DNA from: Velthaea sp965214335
Lineage (GTDB): Bacteria > Vulcanimicrobiota > Vulcanimicrobiia > Vulcanimicrobiales > Vulcanimicrobiaceae
DNA length: 64,000 nucleotides
Direction of reading: 5' to 3'
Assembly: GCA_965214335.1 (NCBI GenBank)
Contig: CBDCBO010000003.1
Coordinates: 248,001-312,000, forward strand
Positions within the stretch are counted from its first letter, which is position 1. Every line of letters starts with the position of its first letter. This document shows positions 9,000-17,558 of this stretch, piece after piece. The notes under the pieces are model-generated. The model saw only the letters and a program-made list of their open reading frames with translations, had not been told where the DNA came from and did not search any database. Position numbers and translations under genes: made by a program.

Positions 9000-9704
9000 T
9001 CGGCCGCTGATACCGGCGTCGATCGCGGCGCCGGTAGCAGCTTTACTGTTGGTTGAGCCGATGCGCGAGGCGGAGTCTGGTTGCTCGAGAACCGCCGGAC
9101 CAAGGCCGCGCAGTTCGTCGCGGAACCACGCCGGATACGTTAACCGGATTTCCACATCGAAGCCGTCGGCTGCCCGCGTCATCACTGCTCGCCGCTCGGC
9201 CGACCCGGCGAAGTTCGCCCGCGCCCGGCGGCGCTGATTCGCAAAGCATTCGAGGAAGCGTGCGAACGTGTCGTCGAGCGCGTCCTGCAATACCGCTCGT
9301 AATTTACCGCCGACCCGGGGAGCGACGCCGCCGGTGGAAATCGCAATGCGCGCCCGACCCGACTTGACGATCGCCGTCATCGCAACGAAGCCATACTTGG
9401 GCTGATCGATCGCGCACAACAGGAACTTGTGCTCGTCGGCGAGCAGCCGCAGCCGCGCGGCGAGCGGCTCTTCTTGCGGTGTCGAAATGACGAAATACGC
9501 ATCGCTCACGTCAGCGTCGCGCAAATTGGCATAGTCGCGGATCCACACCACGTCGGCGCCGACTTCACGCAGCGCTTCGTCCTTTTCGATGGCCTCCTTG
9601 TCGTCGGCCGCCCCGATGACGACGCACTTGCGCCCGACTAAATTGAGGCTGACCGGAAAGAACGCCGGCGGCAAAACTTCGGGACCGACTTTGGCTGCAA
9701 TCAT
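8913..9704 (-). CDS. Precorrin-2 dehydrogenase / siroheme synthase N-domain-like protein
   Basis: The 263-residue product has the layout of the Met8p/CysG N-terminal module, which oxidises precorrin-2 to sirohydrochlorin on the way to siroheme. It shows FFPVSLNLVGRKCVVIGAADDKEAIEKDEALREVGADVVWI, then DAYFVISTPQEEPLAARL, LLCAIDQPKYGFVAMTAIVKSGRARIAISTGGVAPRVGGKLR. The family's glycine-rich GGGxVAxRK dinucleotide loop reads GAADDKEAIEKDE here, a clear departure. The last ~40 residues are low-complexity Gly/Ala/Asp. It abuts nadE (stop at 9705) and is probably cotranscribed with it. Activity is likely but uncertain because of the altered loop. Confidence 0.75.
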   Translation of the reverse strand: MIAAKVGPEVLPPAFFPVSLNLVGRKCVVIGAADDKEAIEKDEALREVGADVVWIRDYANLRDADVSDAYFVISTPQEEPLAARLRLLADEHKFLLCAIDQPKYGFVAMTAIVKSGRARIAISTGGVAPRVGGKLRAVLQDALDDTFARFLECFANQRRRARANFAGSAERRAVMTRAADGFDVEIRLTYPAWFRDELRGLGPAVLEQPDSASRIGSTNSKAATGAAIDAGISGRLAAGNDTGGLGALIDGNHDADGNQSADG

Positions 9705-10556
9705 TTAATAATCCACCGGGCGTAGATAAAATTCGTTGATCGCGGTGCCGGAAACGAGCGCCGTTGTCGGCAGGTGGCGTTTCCAGTGGGTGCTGTCGAC
9801 CCGCTTGCGTACTAAGCGAACCTCCGCCTCACCGAAGCCGCGCGCCGTAATGGTCGCGTCTCGATAGCCGGCCAGAATCAAATTGAGAATCTGATCGGCG
9901 CGCGCGTAGGTTATTCCGAGATCGGACTCATCGGTCTGATTCGCTTCGAGATCGGCGCTGGGCGCCTTATCGATCACGCGAACGGGCACGCCCAAATAGC
10001 GCGCGAGCGCCCACACCTGGGTTTTGAACAGATCGCCGATCGGATTGACCGGCGGCGTATCGTCGGCATGCCAGGTGAAGTAGCCCATCAGGCGTTCGGT
10101 TTTATTTCCCGTCCCCACCGGCAGCGCTCCGAGCCGCGCACTCTGGTCGAACAGCGTCAGCATCCGCATCCGCGCCATCACGTTGCCTTTGCGCCGCGCG
10201 TCGGCGTCGGCGGCCTGCCGCAGATAGCCGTCCACCGCGTCGCTAATGTCGATGGTCTGGGCGTTGATGCCCAACGCCTCGATCACGAGTTGCGCATCGT
10301 GCAAACTGTCCGCGCTCGACGTCCGGTACGGCATCCGGACCGCGTAGACGTTTTCGGGTCCGAGCGCCCGCGCGCACAGGTACGCCACCACCGCCGAATC
10401 GATACCGCCGCTCAAGCCCAGCACCGCGCGGCCGATCTTGCGGCGCTCGCGCAATTCGTCACGCAAGAACGCTTCGAGCCACTGCGCCGCCATCGCGCCG
10501 TCGATCGCGAGCGGGGCGATGGGATCGGCGATCGCGGCTTCGATTACCGGCAGCAT
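9705..10556 (-). CDS. nadE: NAD(+) synthetase, synthetase subunit
   Basis: The 283-residue product is an adenine-nucleotide alpha-hydrolase. The PP-loop VLGLSGGIDSAVV lies at about 45-57, followed by YRTSSADSLHDAQLV, the NVMARMRMLTLFDQSA helix, GTGNKTERLMGYFTWHAD and DLFKTQVWALARYLGVP. These are NadE features for converting deamido-NAD to NAD with ATP and ammonia. There is no glutaminase domain. The gene immediately upstream (10560-11480, 3 bp away) encodes a separate nitrilase-type amidase that could supply the ammonia, so the usual two-domain glutamine-dependent enzyme appears here as two proteins. Confidence 0.93.
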   Translation of the reverse strand: MLPVIEAAIADPIAPLAIDGAMAAQWLEAFLRDELRERRKIGRAVLGLSGGIDSAVVAYLCARALGPENVYAVRMPYRTSSADSLHDAQLVIEALGINAQTIDISDAVDGYLRQAADADARRKGNVMARMRMLTLFDQSARLGALPVGTGNKTERLMGYFTWHADDTPPVNPIGDLFKTQVWALARYLGVPVRVIDKAPSADLEANQTDESDLGITYARADQILNLILAGYRDATITARGFGEAEVRLVRKRVDSTHWKRHLPTTALVSGTAINEFYLRPVDY

Positions 10557-10559
10557 CGG

Positions 10560-11480
10560 CTAGACCGCCGTCGGGCGTTGCGGCAGCGGAATCTCCGGAT
10601 CGAACCACAGGTCGGGCAGTACGCCGGCCAGATCGCCCAAGAGCGGCAACGTCGCGCGCGCAACCTCGAACTCCGCCGGATCGAGGCTCGCCCGTAACAG
10701 ACAGGCATCGATCGCCGGCGCCTGCACGACGACGGCACCGCTGGGCGCGATGACGCACGACGAGCCGGCCATCCCTTTTCCGCCCTCAAATCCGGTAAGC
10801 CCCGCATACACGATATAGACGCCGTGTTCCGATGCGTACGCGCGTAAGATCGAGCGCCAGCGCGCCACGCTCTCGAGCTCGCCGTTACCGGCTAGACCGC
10901 GCCCGGGCGATGCGCTGGGGACGAACAACACCCGCGCTCCCTTGAGCGCCGCCACGGTCGGCATGATGCTGTGCCAGGCATCTTCACAAATGAGAATCGC
11001 GGCCGGCCCGAAAGCCGACGCGAACACGCCCAGCTGCCGCCCGCGTGACAGGAAGCGCTCTTCATCGAACACACCGTAGGTCGGCAAGAACATCTTACGA
11101 TGCACGTGCACGATCCGCGGTCCGGCCGGCGCCAGCGTCACATACAGCGCGCTATTGTAGAACGTGCCGCCGTCGTTTTCGAAGAACCCGCACACCACGT
11201 CGACGGGCCGCGCGGCGCCCGGGCCGGCGACGGTCCACGCCGCATGCAATGTCTGCGCGAACATGGCTGCCGTCATCGCCAGTTCGTACACCGCGCCTTC
11301 GAGAAAATAGCCGGTCAGGCAAGCTTCCGGCAGAACGATGATGTCCGGCGCGCCGGCTGTGGCAAGTTGCGCGAAGATGCCGTGCAAGGCGGCGATGTTC
11401 GCCGCGAGGTCGCCTTTGATCGGTTTGAATTGAACGACCGCCACCGACGTCGCCGGTGCCGCGGGTTCGCGTTGCGTCAT
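10560..11480 (-). CDS. Nitrilase-superfamily amidohydrolase, probable NadE glutaminase partner
   Basis: The 306-residue protein carries the nitrilase triad: Glu52 in VLPEACLTGY, Lys129 in HRKMFLPTYGVFDE and Cys165 in ILICEDAWHS. The GVFDE..F and CEDAWHSIMP wording is that of the glutaminase domain of glutamine-dependent NAD synthetases rather than of omega-amidases. It sits 3 bp ahead of nadE, and its own start overlaps the stop of the upstream flavoprotein by 4 bp (ATGA). I infer that it hydrolyses glutamine and passes ammonia to NadE; an independent amidase role is the alternative. Confidence 0.85.
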   Translation of the reverse strand: MTQREPAAPATSVAVVQFKPIKGDLAANIAALHGIFAQLATAGAPDIIVLPEACLTGYFLEGAVYELAMTAAMFAQTLHAAWTVAGPGAARPVDVVCGFFENDGGTFYNSALYVTLAPAGPRIVHVHRKMFLPTYGVFDEERFLSRGRQLGVFASAFGPAAILICEDAWHSIMPTVAALKGARVLFVPSASPGRGLAGNGELESVARWRSILRAYASEHGVYIVYAGLTGFEGGKGMAGSSCVIAPSGAVVVQAPAIDACLLRASLDPAEFEVARATLPLLGDLAGVLPDLWFDPEIPLPQRPTAV

Positions 11481-12880
11481 CGTGCGACCGCGAGCGGCGC
11501 TGCAGCCGCGATCGTTTCGGCTAATTCTTCGGCCGGGTACGTCAGAATTTCGGCCATCGTGGGGTGCAAATGCGGAACCTTCAGATAGTCGAAGACCGTC
11601 GCGCCGAAGGCCATCGCCGTCAGCGGCACATGAATGAGATCCGACGCATTCGCGCCGACGATCGCAACGCCCAAAATTTTGCCGTCGAGCGGCGATGCGA
11701 GCATCTTCACGAATCCCTTCGTCTTGCCGATGGATATGGCTTTGCCCAGATCGCTGAACGGATACGCCGCTTTCACGTACGCAACGCCGGCCGTTTGCAA
11801 CTCTTTCTCGGTATCGCCGGCGATCCCGACTTGCGGATCGGAAAACACCGTATGAGCTTTGGTTAGCGAATAATCGATCCGCTCGTCGGTGCCGTTAATC
11901 GCGTTACGCGCGGCGATTTCGCCCTGCTGGATGGCCACGTGTACGAGCAAGAATTGGCCGGTGACGTCGCCGACGGCGAAGATCTTACGATTCGAGGTGC
12001 GCAAGGTTTGATCGATCTCGATGCCGCGTATGGCGTGGGCGCGAACGCCGGCGACGTCGAGGCCCAGACCGGCGATGTTCGGGAGCCGTCCGAGCGCATA
12101 AAAAATCTCGTCGGCGGCAACCTCGGCCTCGACGCCGTCGCGCACGAAATGGACCACTTTTTGGCCGTCGTCACGCACGCTCACCCGCAGGACTTGCGCG
12201 CGCGTCTCGATCCGCAGACCGTCTTCGCGCAAATACTCCGTGAGCGCTTCGCCGACGTCGGCGTCCTCACTCGACAGCAACTGCGTGCCGCGAATCACGA
12301 TCGTTACGGCGGTTCCGGTGCGCGCGAAAAATTGACCGAGTTCCGTCGACACGTACCCGCCGCCGAGAATGATCATCGAACGCGGCGGCTGGGCGAGTTC
12401 GAGTGCCGCATCGCTATCGATGAAGCCGGCCTCCGCTAAGCCCGGCGTCGCCGGCGGAGCGACAACCGAACCGGTTCCAATGACGAACGCTCCACCTTCG
12501 AGCACGGTGTCACCGACGCGTAACGCGGTCGGCGATTCGAAGTGCGCGTCCCCCATGAACACCGGGAACGTATCGATGCCGGCTTTGCGGTAGTCGGCGA
12601 AGCCCGCGATGATCTCGCGCTTACGCTCCATCACGAACGGAAAGTCGACCGCCGCGCGCGTTGCACGCACGCCGAGCTCATGGGCGTGGTCGATTTCGTA
12701 CGCCGCATCGCCGGTTGCGATGAGCGTTTTCGAGGGCATGCAGCCGCGCAGGATGCACAAGCCGCCGAGCGGTCCGCGATCGACGATGGCTACCGATGCG
12801 CCGAGGGCGCGCGCCGTCCGCGCCGCGGCATAGCCGCCCGAACCCGCGCCGACGACGATCAGATCGAATGTGGTTGCCAT
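11477..12880 (-). CDS. Dihydrolipoamide dehydrogenase-like FAD disulfide oxidoreductase
   Basis: From ATG at 12880 the product is 467 residues. The N-terminal FAD fold is IVVGAGSGGYAAARTARALG. The redox-active disulfide is GGLCILRGCMPSKTL (Cys42 and Cys47), the NAD site is MIILGGGYVSTELGQFFARTG, the second FAD motif is IFAVGDVTGQFLLVHVA, and the dimer domain ends with HLHPTMAEILTY containing the catalytic His. The frame stays open further upstream, but that part is antisense to glpX and lacks a domain. Lpd and mercuric-reductase-type enzymes share these motifs; no heavy-metal domain is present, and no dehydrogenase complex genes are nearby, so the partner is unknown. Confidence 0.9.
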   Translation of the reverse strand: MATTFDLIVVGAGSGGYAAARTARALGASVAIVDRGPLGGLCILRGCMPSKTLIATGDAAYEIDHAHELGVRATRAAVDFPFVMERKREIIAGFADYRKAGIDTFPVFMGDAHFESPTALRVGDTVLEGGAFVIGTGSVVAPPATPGLAEAGFIDSDAALELAQPPRSMIILGGGYVSTELGQFFARTGTAVTIVIRGTQLLSSEDADVGEALTEYLREDGLRIETRAQVLRVSVRDDGQKVVHFVRDGVEAEVAADEIFYALGRLPNIAGLGLDVAGVRAHAIRGIEIDQTLRTSNRKIFAVGDVTGQFLLVHVAIQQGEIAARNAINGTDERIDYSLTKAHTVFSDPQVGIAGDTEKELQTAGVAYVKAAYPFSDLGKAISIGKTKGFVKMLASPLDGKILGVAIVGANASDLIHVPLTAMAFGATVFDYLKVPHLHPTMAEILTYPAEELAETIAAAAPLAVAR

Positions 12881-12906
12881 TGAATGTCTCGCGCGCTCCG
12901 CTTGGG

Positions 12907-13881
12907 TTAGGAGCGTCGACGAAACGGCTTGGCTCCCAATCGATGAACACTTTCGATGAACCGCACGGTTCCGGTCGAACTGTGGATGAGAATCGAATGC
13001 GTCCGGGCGTGGTTGCCGGTGAACCGCACACCGCGCACGAGATCGCCGTCGGTAATTCCGGTCGCCACAAATACGATCTGTTCGCCGCTCGCCAGATCGT
13101 CGAGGGTCAACACCCGGTCCAGGTCGCCGAAACCCATCGCCGTGGCGCGCTCGGCTTCCGCGGTGCTGCGTGGTTTGAGCCGGCCCATGAAGCCGCCGCC
13201 TAGACACTTGAGCGCCGCCGCGGCCAGCACGCCTTCGGGCGCACCGCCGGTGCCCATCGAAACGTGGATCCCGGTGCTCTCGATACACGTGGCGATGGCC
13301 GCGTCGACGTCGCCGTCGGAGATGAGCTTGATCCGTGCGCCGGCCTCGCGGCAGGCCCGGATCAAGTCGGTGTGCCGCTCGCGTTCGAGGATGACGACGG
13401 TCACATCGTTGACCGGTCGCTCGAGCGCATTAGCCACCGCTTCGAGGTTATCTTTGACCGACGCATCGATGTGAACGTAGGGCGCGGCTTTTGGACCGAC
13501 CGCAAGCTTCTGCATGTACGAATCCGGCGCGTGCAACAGTCCGCCGCGCTCCGAAAGCGCCATGACGGCGATCGAATTGGGCAACCCGTTGGCGACGAGA
13601 TTGGTACCCTCGACCGGGTCCACGGCAATATCGACGGCAAAACCGCCTTGACCGAGTTCTTCGCCGATAAAGAGCATCGGCGCTTCGTCGCGCTCCCCTT
13701 CGCCGATAACGATCCGGCCCGCGATCTCCATGTCGTTGAGGGCGTCGCGCATCTGCTCGACCGCCGCGCCGTCAGCGATATTTCGTTCGCCGCGACCCAT
13801 CCAGCGCGACGCGGCGAGTGCCGCGGCTTCGGTCACGCGAACAAAATCAAGGGTATCGACGGGGGACCGGCTCTTGGACAT
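12907..13881 (-). CDS. glpX: Class II fructose-1,6-bisphosphatase (GlpX), copy 1
   Basis: From ATG at 13881 the protein is 324 residues with the GlpX signatures RVTEAAALAASRWMGRGE, IVIGEGERDEAPMLFIGEELG, the metal site DIAVDPVEGTNL, PDSYMQKLAVGP, DGDVDAAIATC and TGGAPEGVLAAAALKCLGG. It hydrolyses fructose-1,6-bisphosphate in gluconeogenesis; cyanobacterial-type relatives also act on sedoheptulose-1,7-bisphosphate. The EGTNL wording and overall pattern look closer to the cyanobacterial type than the second copy at 30655-31668 does. It lies 26 bp upstream of the flavoprotein gene. Confidence 0.95.
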   Translation of the reverse strand: MSKSRSPVDTLDFVRVTEAAALAASRWMGRGERNIADGAAVEQMRDALNDMEIAGRIVIGEGERDEAPMLFIGEELGQGGFAVDIAVDPVEGTNLVANGLPNSIAVMALSERGGLLHAPDSYMQKLAVGPKAAPYVHIDASVKDNLEAVANALERPVNDVTVVILERERHTDLIRACREAGARIKLISDGDVDAAIATCIESTGIHVSMGTGGAPEGVLAAAALKCLGGGFMGRLKPRSTAEAERATAMGFGDLDRVLTLDDLASGEQIVFVATGITDGDLVRGVRFTGNHARTHSILIHSSTGTVRFIESVHRLGAKPFRRRS

Positions 13882-13960
13882 GACTGGACAAGATAAAGCT
13901 CCGGCCGGCGAACCCCTGCCGCCGTGCGTCTGCGCCGCACGGCAATAGCAGGCGTTCGGG

Positions 13961-15544
13961 GTGGACGAAACCAACACGAACGTCGTGAATACCGCTACCT
14001 TCGGCGGGCGGCTCCGGTTACGTCCGGCCGCTCTCCTTGCGGCGGCCGGGTTGCCGGCACTCGTGACGGTCGCCGCCGCCGGGATCACAACGGGCTTCTT
14101 CGCTTGGTACGCGCTTATCTCGCATGCGCGTCACGGCGGAGTGTTTCTCGAGTCGAGCTTCTTAGCGTTGCTGACCGGCGGCGCTGCGGGAGCGCTGGGC
14201 GTCTGGCACCTCTATGCGCGCTACCTCGCGCGACGCAGCGACGTCGCGTATCCGACGGCACTGCGCTATGACGCCTTATCATGGGCCGCGCTACTGATTA
14301 TGTGGGCCGGACTGTTGGCGCCATTCGGCGCCAATGCCACCGGCCGGGCGGTGGCGGTCGCCTTCGGCGGTTTCGCTCTCGTCAAACTGGTGGTCGCGGC
14401 CTATTTCAACCGCACCGTGCGCGACGTTGCGATCACCTTCGTGGTAACGCGCATTCCCATCATCGTCATTGCGGAAATTGCGTCGATCGTCGTCGGTCAA
14501 CGGCCGGGCATTCACTTTGCCGCCTCAACGAATCCGGCGCTCGCCGTCTGGGGCCGCTGGGATGCCGAACACTATCTCAACGTCGCGACCAACGGTTATT
14601 CGGGGACCGAGATGGCCTTCTTTCCGTTGTATCCGCTGCTCATTCGCGGTATCGGCGTGCTGACCGGAAATCACCTTGTCGCCGGCTTGCTCATTTCCAA
14701 TATCGCCAGCTTCTTCGGCCTGCTCTTCTTTTACAAACTCGTCGAGCATCAGTACGACCGCACCGTTGCCCATCGCGCCACATTTTATATTTCCATTTTT
14801 CCAACTGCGGTATTTTTCTCAGCGGTGTATAGCGAGTCGCTCTTCTTCGCGTTGACGGTTAGCTCGTTTTACTATATTCGCGAACGGCGCTGGGTGACGG
14901 CCGGCATCCTCGGTGCCTTCGCTTCACTGACGCGTGTGGAAGGCGTCCTGCTGGCGGTGCCGTTTCTCATCGAATGGCTGACGGTCGTTTTCAGTTCGGG
15001 CGCGGCGCCGGCGGCAGCACTCAAGGCGCTCGTTGCCCGGCCGGTCAGCGGGCTGCTGCGGCCGGTCGCGGGTTTAGCGCTTGTGCCGCTGGGTCTGGCG
15101 GCTTACATGGCCTATCTGTGGGTGCTGCGCGGCGATCCGCTCTACTTCTCCCACGTTCAGGCGCATTGGGGCCGGCATCTCGCCTTTCCGTGGGAGAGTG
15201 TCGCGCATTCATTCAAGCTCATCGCCCAAGCGCGTGGTGCGCAGACCGTCGCCAATAGCGCGCTCGAGATTGCGTTTACGGCGCTGATGCTCGGGGTGCT
15301 CGTCGCGGGGGCCTGGCGGCTGCGCCCGTCCTACTCGGTCTACATGGCGCTCTCGATTCTCATTCCGATGTCGACGTCGAGCCTGATGAGCATGCCGCGC
15401 TTCGCGCTCGTACTATTCCCGATGTTTGTCATGTTTGCGTTATGGGGTGCGCGGGCCAGCGTCAATAATGCCGTCGTGGCTTTTTCGCTGTCGATACTTG
15501 GATTGTACACCGTGTTGTTCGCGAATTGGTATTGGGTGGCATGA
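13961..15544 (+). CDS. PIG-V-like mannosyltransferase, multipass membrane protein
   Basis: The 527-residue product (GTG start) has about ten to twelve hydrophobic segments. It has the GT-C-type loop ALAVWGRWDAEHYLNVATNGY with the acidic pair after the first long helices, followed by AFFPLYPLLIRG and SLTRVEGVLLAVPF. That arrangement (W.R.D..HY, FFPLYP) is typical of PIG-V-related polyprenyl-phosphate-mannose transferases in bacteria. It would act at the outer face of the cytoplasmic membrane on glycolipid or glycoprotein. It begins a three-gene plus-strand set with a GtrA protein and a GT39-like transferase, overlapping the next gene by ATGA. Confidence 0.85.
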   Translation: MDETNTNVVNTATFGGRLRLRPAALLAAAGLPALVTVAAAGITTGFFAWYALISHARHGGVFLESSFLALLTGGAAGALGVWHLYARYLARRSDVAYPTALRYDALSWAALLIMWAGLLAPFGANATGRAVAVAFGGFALVKLVVAAYFNRTVRDVAITFVVTRIPIIVIAEIASIVVGQRPGIHFAASTNPALAVWGRWDAEHYLNVATNGYSGTEMAFFPLYPLLIRGIGVLTGNHLVAGLLISNIASFFGLLFFYKLVEHQYDRTVAHRATFYISIFPTAVFFSAVYSESLFFALTVSSFYYIRERRWVTAGILGAFASLTRVEGVLLAVPFLIEWLTVVFSSGAAPAAALKALVARPVSGLLRPVAGLALVPLGLAAYMAYLWVLRGDPLYFSHVQAHWGRHLAFPWESVAHSFKLIAQARGAQTVANSALEIAFTALMLGVLVAGAWRLRPSYSVYMALSILIPMSTSSLMSMPRFALVLFPMFVMFALWGARASVNNAVVAFSLSILGLYTVLFANWYWVA

Positions 15545-15987
15545 GCTCGCAAACGCTTTCAGATGCGGCCGGGGCGCCGGTCAAGCAGAAACACCGCGGA
15601 CTGCGCCAGTTCGTAAAGTTCGGCATCGTCGGTGCGTCCGGCTTCGTCGTCAACCTCGTCATTTTTACGCTTTTGCAGCGGGTCGTGCCCGATCACGCCG
15701 CCAGCCCGCAATATTATTGCATTTACTCCGCCGCGTTCTTGAGCGGCGGCGTGTCGAATTACGGGCTCAACCGGATCTGGACGTTCCGCTCGAGCGCGCA
15801 TCCGGGTCGCGAAGGCGCGAAGTTCATGGGCGTGTCGCTGGTGGCGCTGTGCGTCGGCTTATTCATCTCGTGGCTGGCCCAGCCTTATTTAGGCCACGGG
15901 CATAAATTGTGGTTCGTATCGACCGTCGGCGCGATCTTCGTTAATTTCTTCGTCAATAAATATTGGACGTTTCGGTCCGTCGCTTAG
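15541..15987 (+). CDS. GtrA-family membrane protein
   Basis: Starting at the ATG at 15541, which overlaps the upstream stop, the product is 148 residues. It has four membrane helices and the family wording LRQFVKFGIVGASGFVVNLVIFTLL, NYGLNRIWTFRS and NFFVNKYWTFRS. GtrA proteins are thought to move polyprenyl-phosphate-linked sugars across the membrane for extracytoplasmic glycosyltransferases, which fits its place between two GT-C-type enzymes. A start at 15526 (TTG) is possible but less likely. Confidence 0.9.
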   Translation: MSSQTLSDAAGAPVKQKHRGLRQFVKFGIVGASGFVVNLVIFTLLQRVVPDHAASPQYYCIYSAAFLSGGVSNYGLNRIWTFRSSAHPGREGAKFMGVSLVALCVGLFISWLAQPYLGHGHKLWFVSTVGAIFVNFFVNKYWTFRSVA

Positions 15988-17558
15988 CGCGCCCGAGCGA
16001 ACACGTCCTGTGGTGGGGAGTCATGGCGGCCGTGGTCGTCGCGGGCCTGCTCTTACGCCTGCGCGGATTCCATAATCCGATTCTCGATCATCCCGGCTGG
16101 CGCCAAGGCGATACGGCCGCGATCGCGCGCAATTTCGCGACCCTGCAATTCAACATCTTTTATCCGCAAACCGATTACGATGGCCCGCCGCCGAATTATG
16201 TCGAGCTCGAATTGCAGATCGTTCCGTTCCTCGCGGCCTGCTTATACAAACTGTTCGGCGTTCACGAAGGGTTCGGACGGTTGATTTCGATCGTGTTCGG
16301 GCTTGGGACGATTGTCGTGACCGGTGCTTTGGCTCGCCGGCTGTTTCGTTCCGCGGTCGCTGGACTTGCCGCCGCGGCAATCTACGCCGCGTTACCGGGC
16401 AGCATCTATTATTCGCGCACGTTCATGCCCGACACCACGATGGTGTTCTTCTTCACCGCCGCAATCTACGCGTGCGTGTGCTGGTTGTGGGACGAAGACG
16501 CGCGCTCGTGGCGCGGCTTTCCCGCCGCGGCACTGCTGCTGATGATGGCGTTTCTGGCCAAGCCCGTCGCCGTCGTCGCAATCGTGCCGGTCGCGTGTGC
16601 TGCCGTTGCGCGCTACGGCTGGCGCGCCACCCTGACGCGGCCGCAAACGTTCGCGCTCCTTGCCGTGGCGTTTTTGCCACTCGCGGCCTACGGAAAATTC
16701 GTGAACGCACACGCCGAATGGCATTGGGCCAGCGGCATCACCCAAAAACACGTCATTCCGCAACTGGTGCAGAGTCTGACCTCGTTCGGCGCTTTTCATA
16801 CCAAACTATCGAATCTGGTGGTCGTGCTGCGCCGGCTAGTGCAAACGATGCTTGGCCCGTTCGGCCTCGCGTTGCTCGTCGCGGGTTTCGCGCTGCGCTA
16901 CCGGCGGCGCGAAGGCGCACTGCTCTACGGGTGGCTGGCCGGCGCACTTGCGTATATCTACGTCGTCGTTACGGTCGAGCGCGTCGATTATTATATGTAT
17001 TTGGTGTTGCCGCTGGCAGCGATCGTCGGCGGCAATCTGGTGCTGCGATTGTGGCTGGCCGTACGCGCCACCAAAGGTTGGCAGATCGCCGTCGCGGCCG
17101 GCGCACTTGCGTACATCGCGATGATCTCAGTCGACCGCCGGCTGATCGCACCGTATTACGCGTTCAGCCACGCCAACTACGTTGCGGCTCGCTCGTTGGC
17201 TGTAACATTGGAGCCCGGTCTGGTCGTCATGGCGCATTACGACCCGTCGATCCTGTACTATATCAATCGCAAAGGCTGGGAAGAGGATCCGTACATTTGG
17301 ACGCCCTTCGACGAACAGAGCGCGATTCGCAAAGGCGCCCGCTATTTTATTTCCGTCGAACATGCGCGGCTCAAAGCCAACGTCGAATTATACGCCTGGC
17401 TGGCGCGGTTTCCGGTCGATGAGTCCAAACGCTGGCCGGTGTACGAAACACAGTACGCACGACAGCTGCCCCAGGCCGAAACGCGCTGGAAGGCGTTTCG
17501 GGCCGCCGAGCGGGCCGGACGCCTTAGTGCGCCGGGACACCGAGCTGGCGCAGAATAG
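15963..17558 (+). CDS. GT39/ArnT-like glycosyltransferase, multipass membrane protein
   Basis: The 531-residue product has about twelve membrane segments. An early loop reads DHPGWRQGDTAAIARNFATLQFNIFYPQ, equivalent to the acidic first-loop motif of PMT/ArnT-type GT-C enzymes, followed by YYSRTFMPDTTMVFFF. These enzymes transfer a sugar from polyprenyl phosphate to lipid or protein acceptors outside the membrane. The annotated TTG start overlaps gtrA by 25 bp; the ATG at 16023 would cut into the first helix, so the earlier start is preferred. The 3' end overlaps the convergent cheB by 35 bp. Confidence 0.8.
   Translation: MDVSVRRLARPSEHVLWWGVMAAVVVAGLLLRLRGFHNPILDHPGWRQGDTAAIARNFATLQFNIFYPQTDYDGPPPNYVELELQIVPFLAACLYKLFGVHEGFGRLISIVFGLGTIVVTGALARRLFRSAVAGLAAAAIYAALPGSIYYSRTFMPDTTMVFFFTAAIYACVCWLWDEDARSWRGFPAAALLLMMAFLAKPVAVVAIVPVACAAVARYGWRATLTRPQTFALLAVAFLPLAAYGKFVNAHAEWHWASGITQKHVIPQLVQSLTSFGAFHTKLSNLVVVLRRLVQTMLGPFGLALLVAGFALRYRRREGALLYGWLAGALAYIYVVVTVERVDYYMYLVLPLAAIVGGNLVLRLWLAVRATKGWQIAVAAGALAYIAMISVDRRLIAPYYAFSHANYVAARSLAVTLEPGLVVMAHYDPSILYYINRKGWEEDPYIWTPFDEQSAIRKGARYFISVEHARLKANVELYAWLARFPVDESKRWPVYETQYARQLPQAETRWKAFRAAERAGRLSAPGHRAGAE

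Noticed and set aside
12881..13288. N-terminal extension of the dihydrolipoamide dehydrogenase-like frame
   Set aside because: The extension overlaps glpX in a different frame and lacks domain features; the ATG at 12880 starts exactly at the FAD fold.
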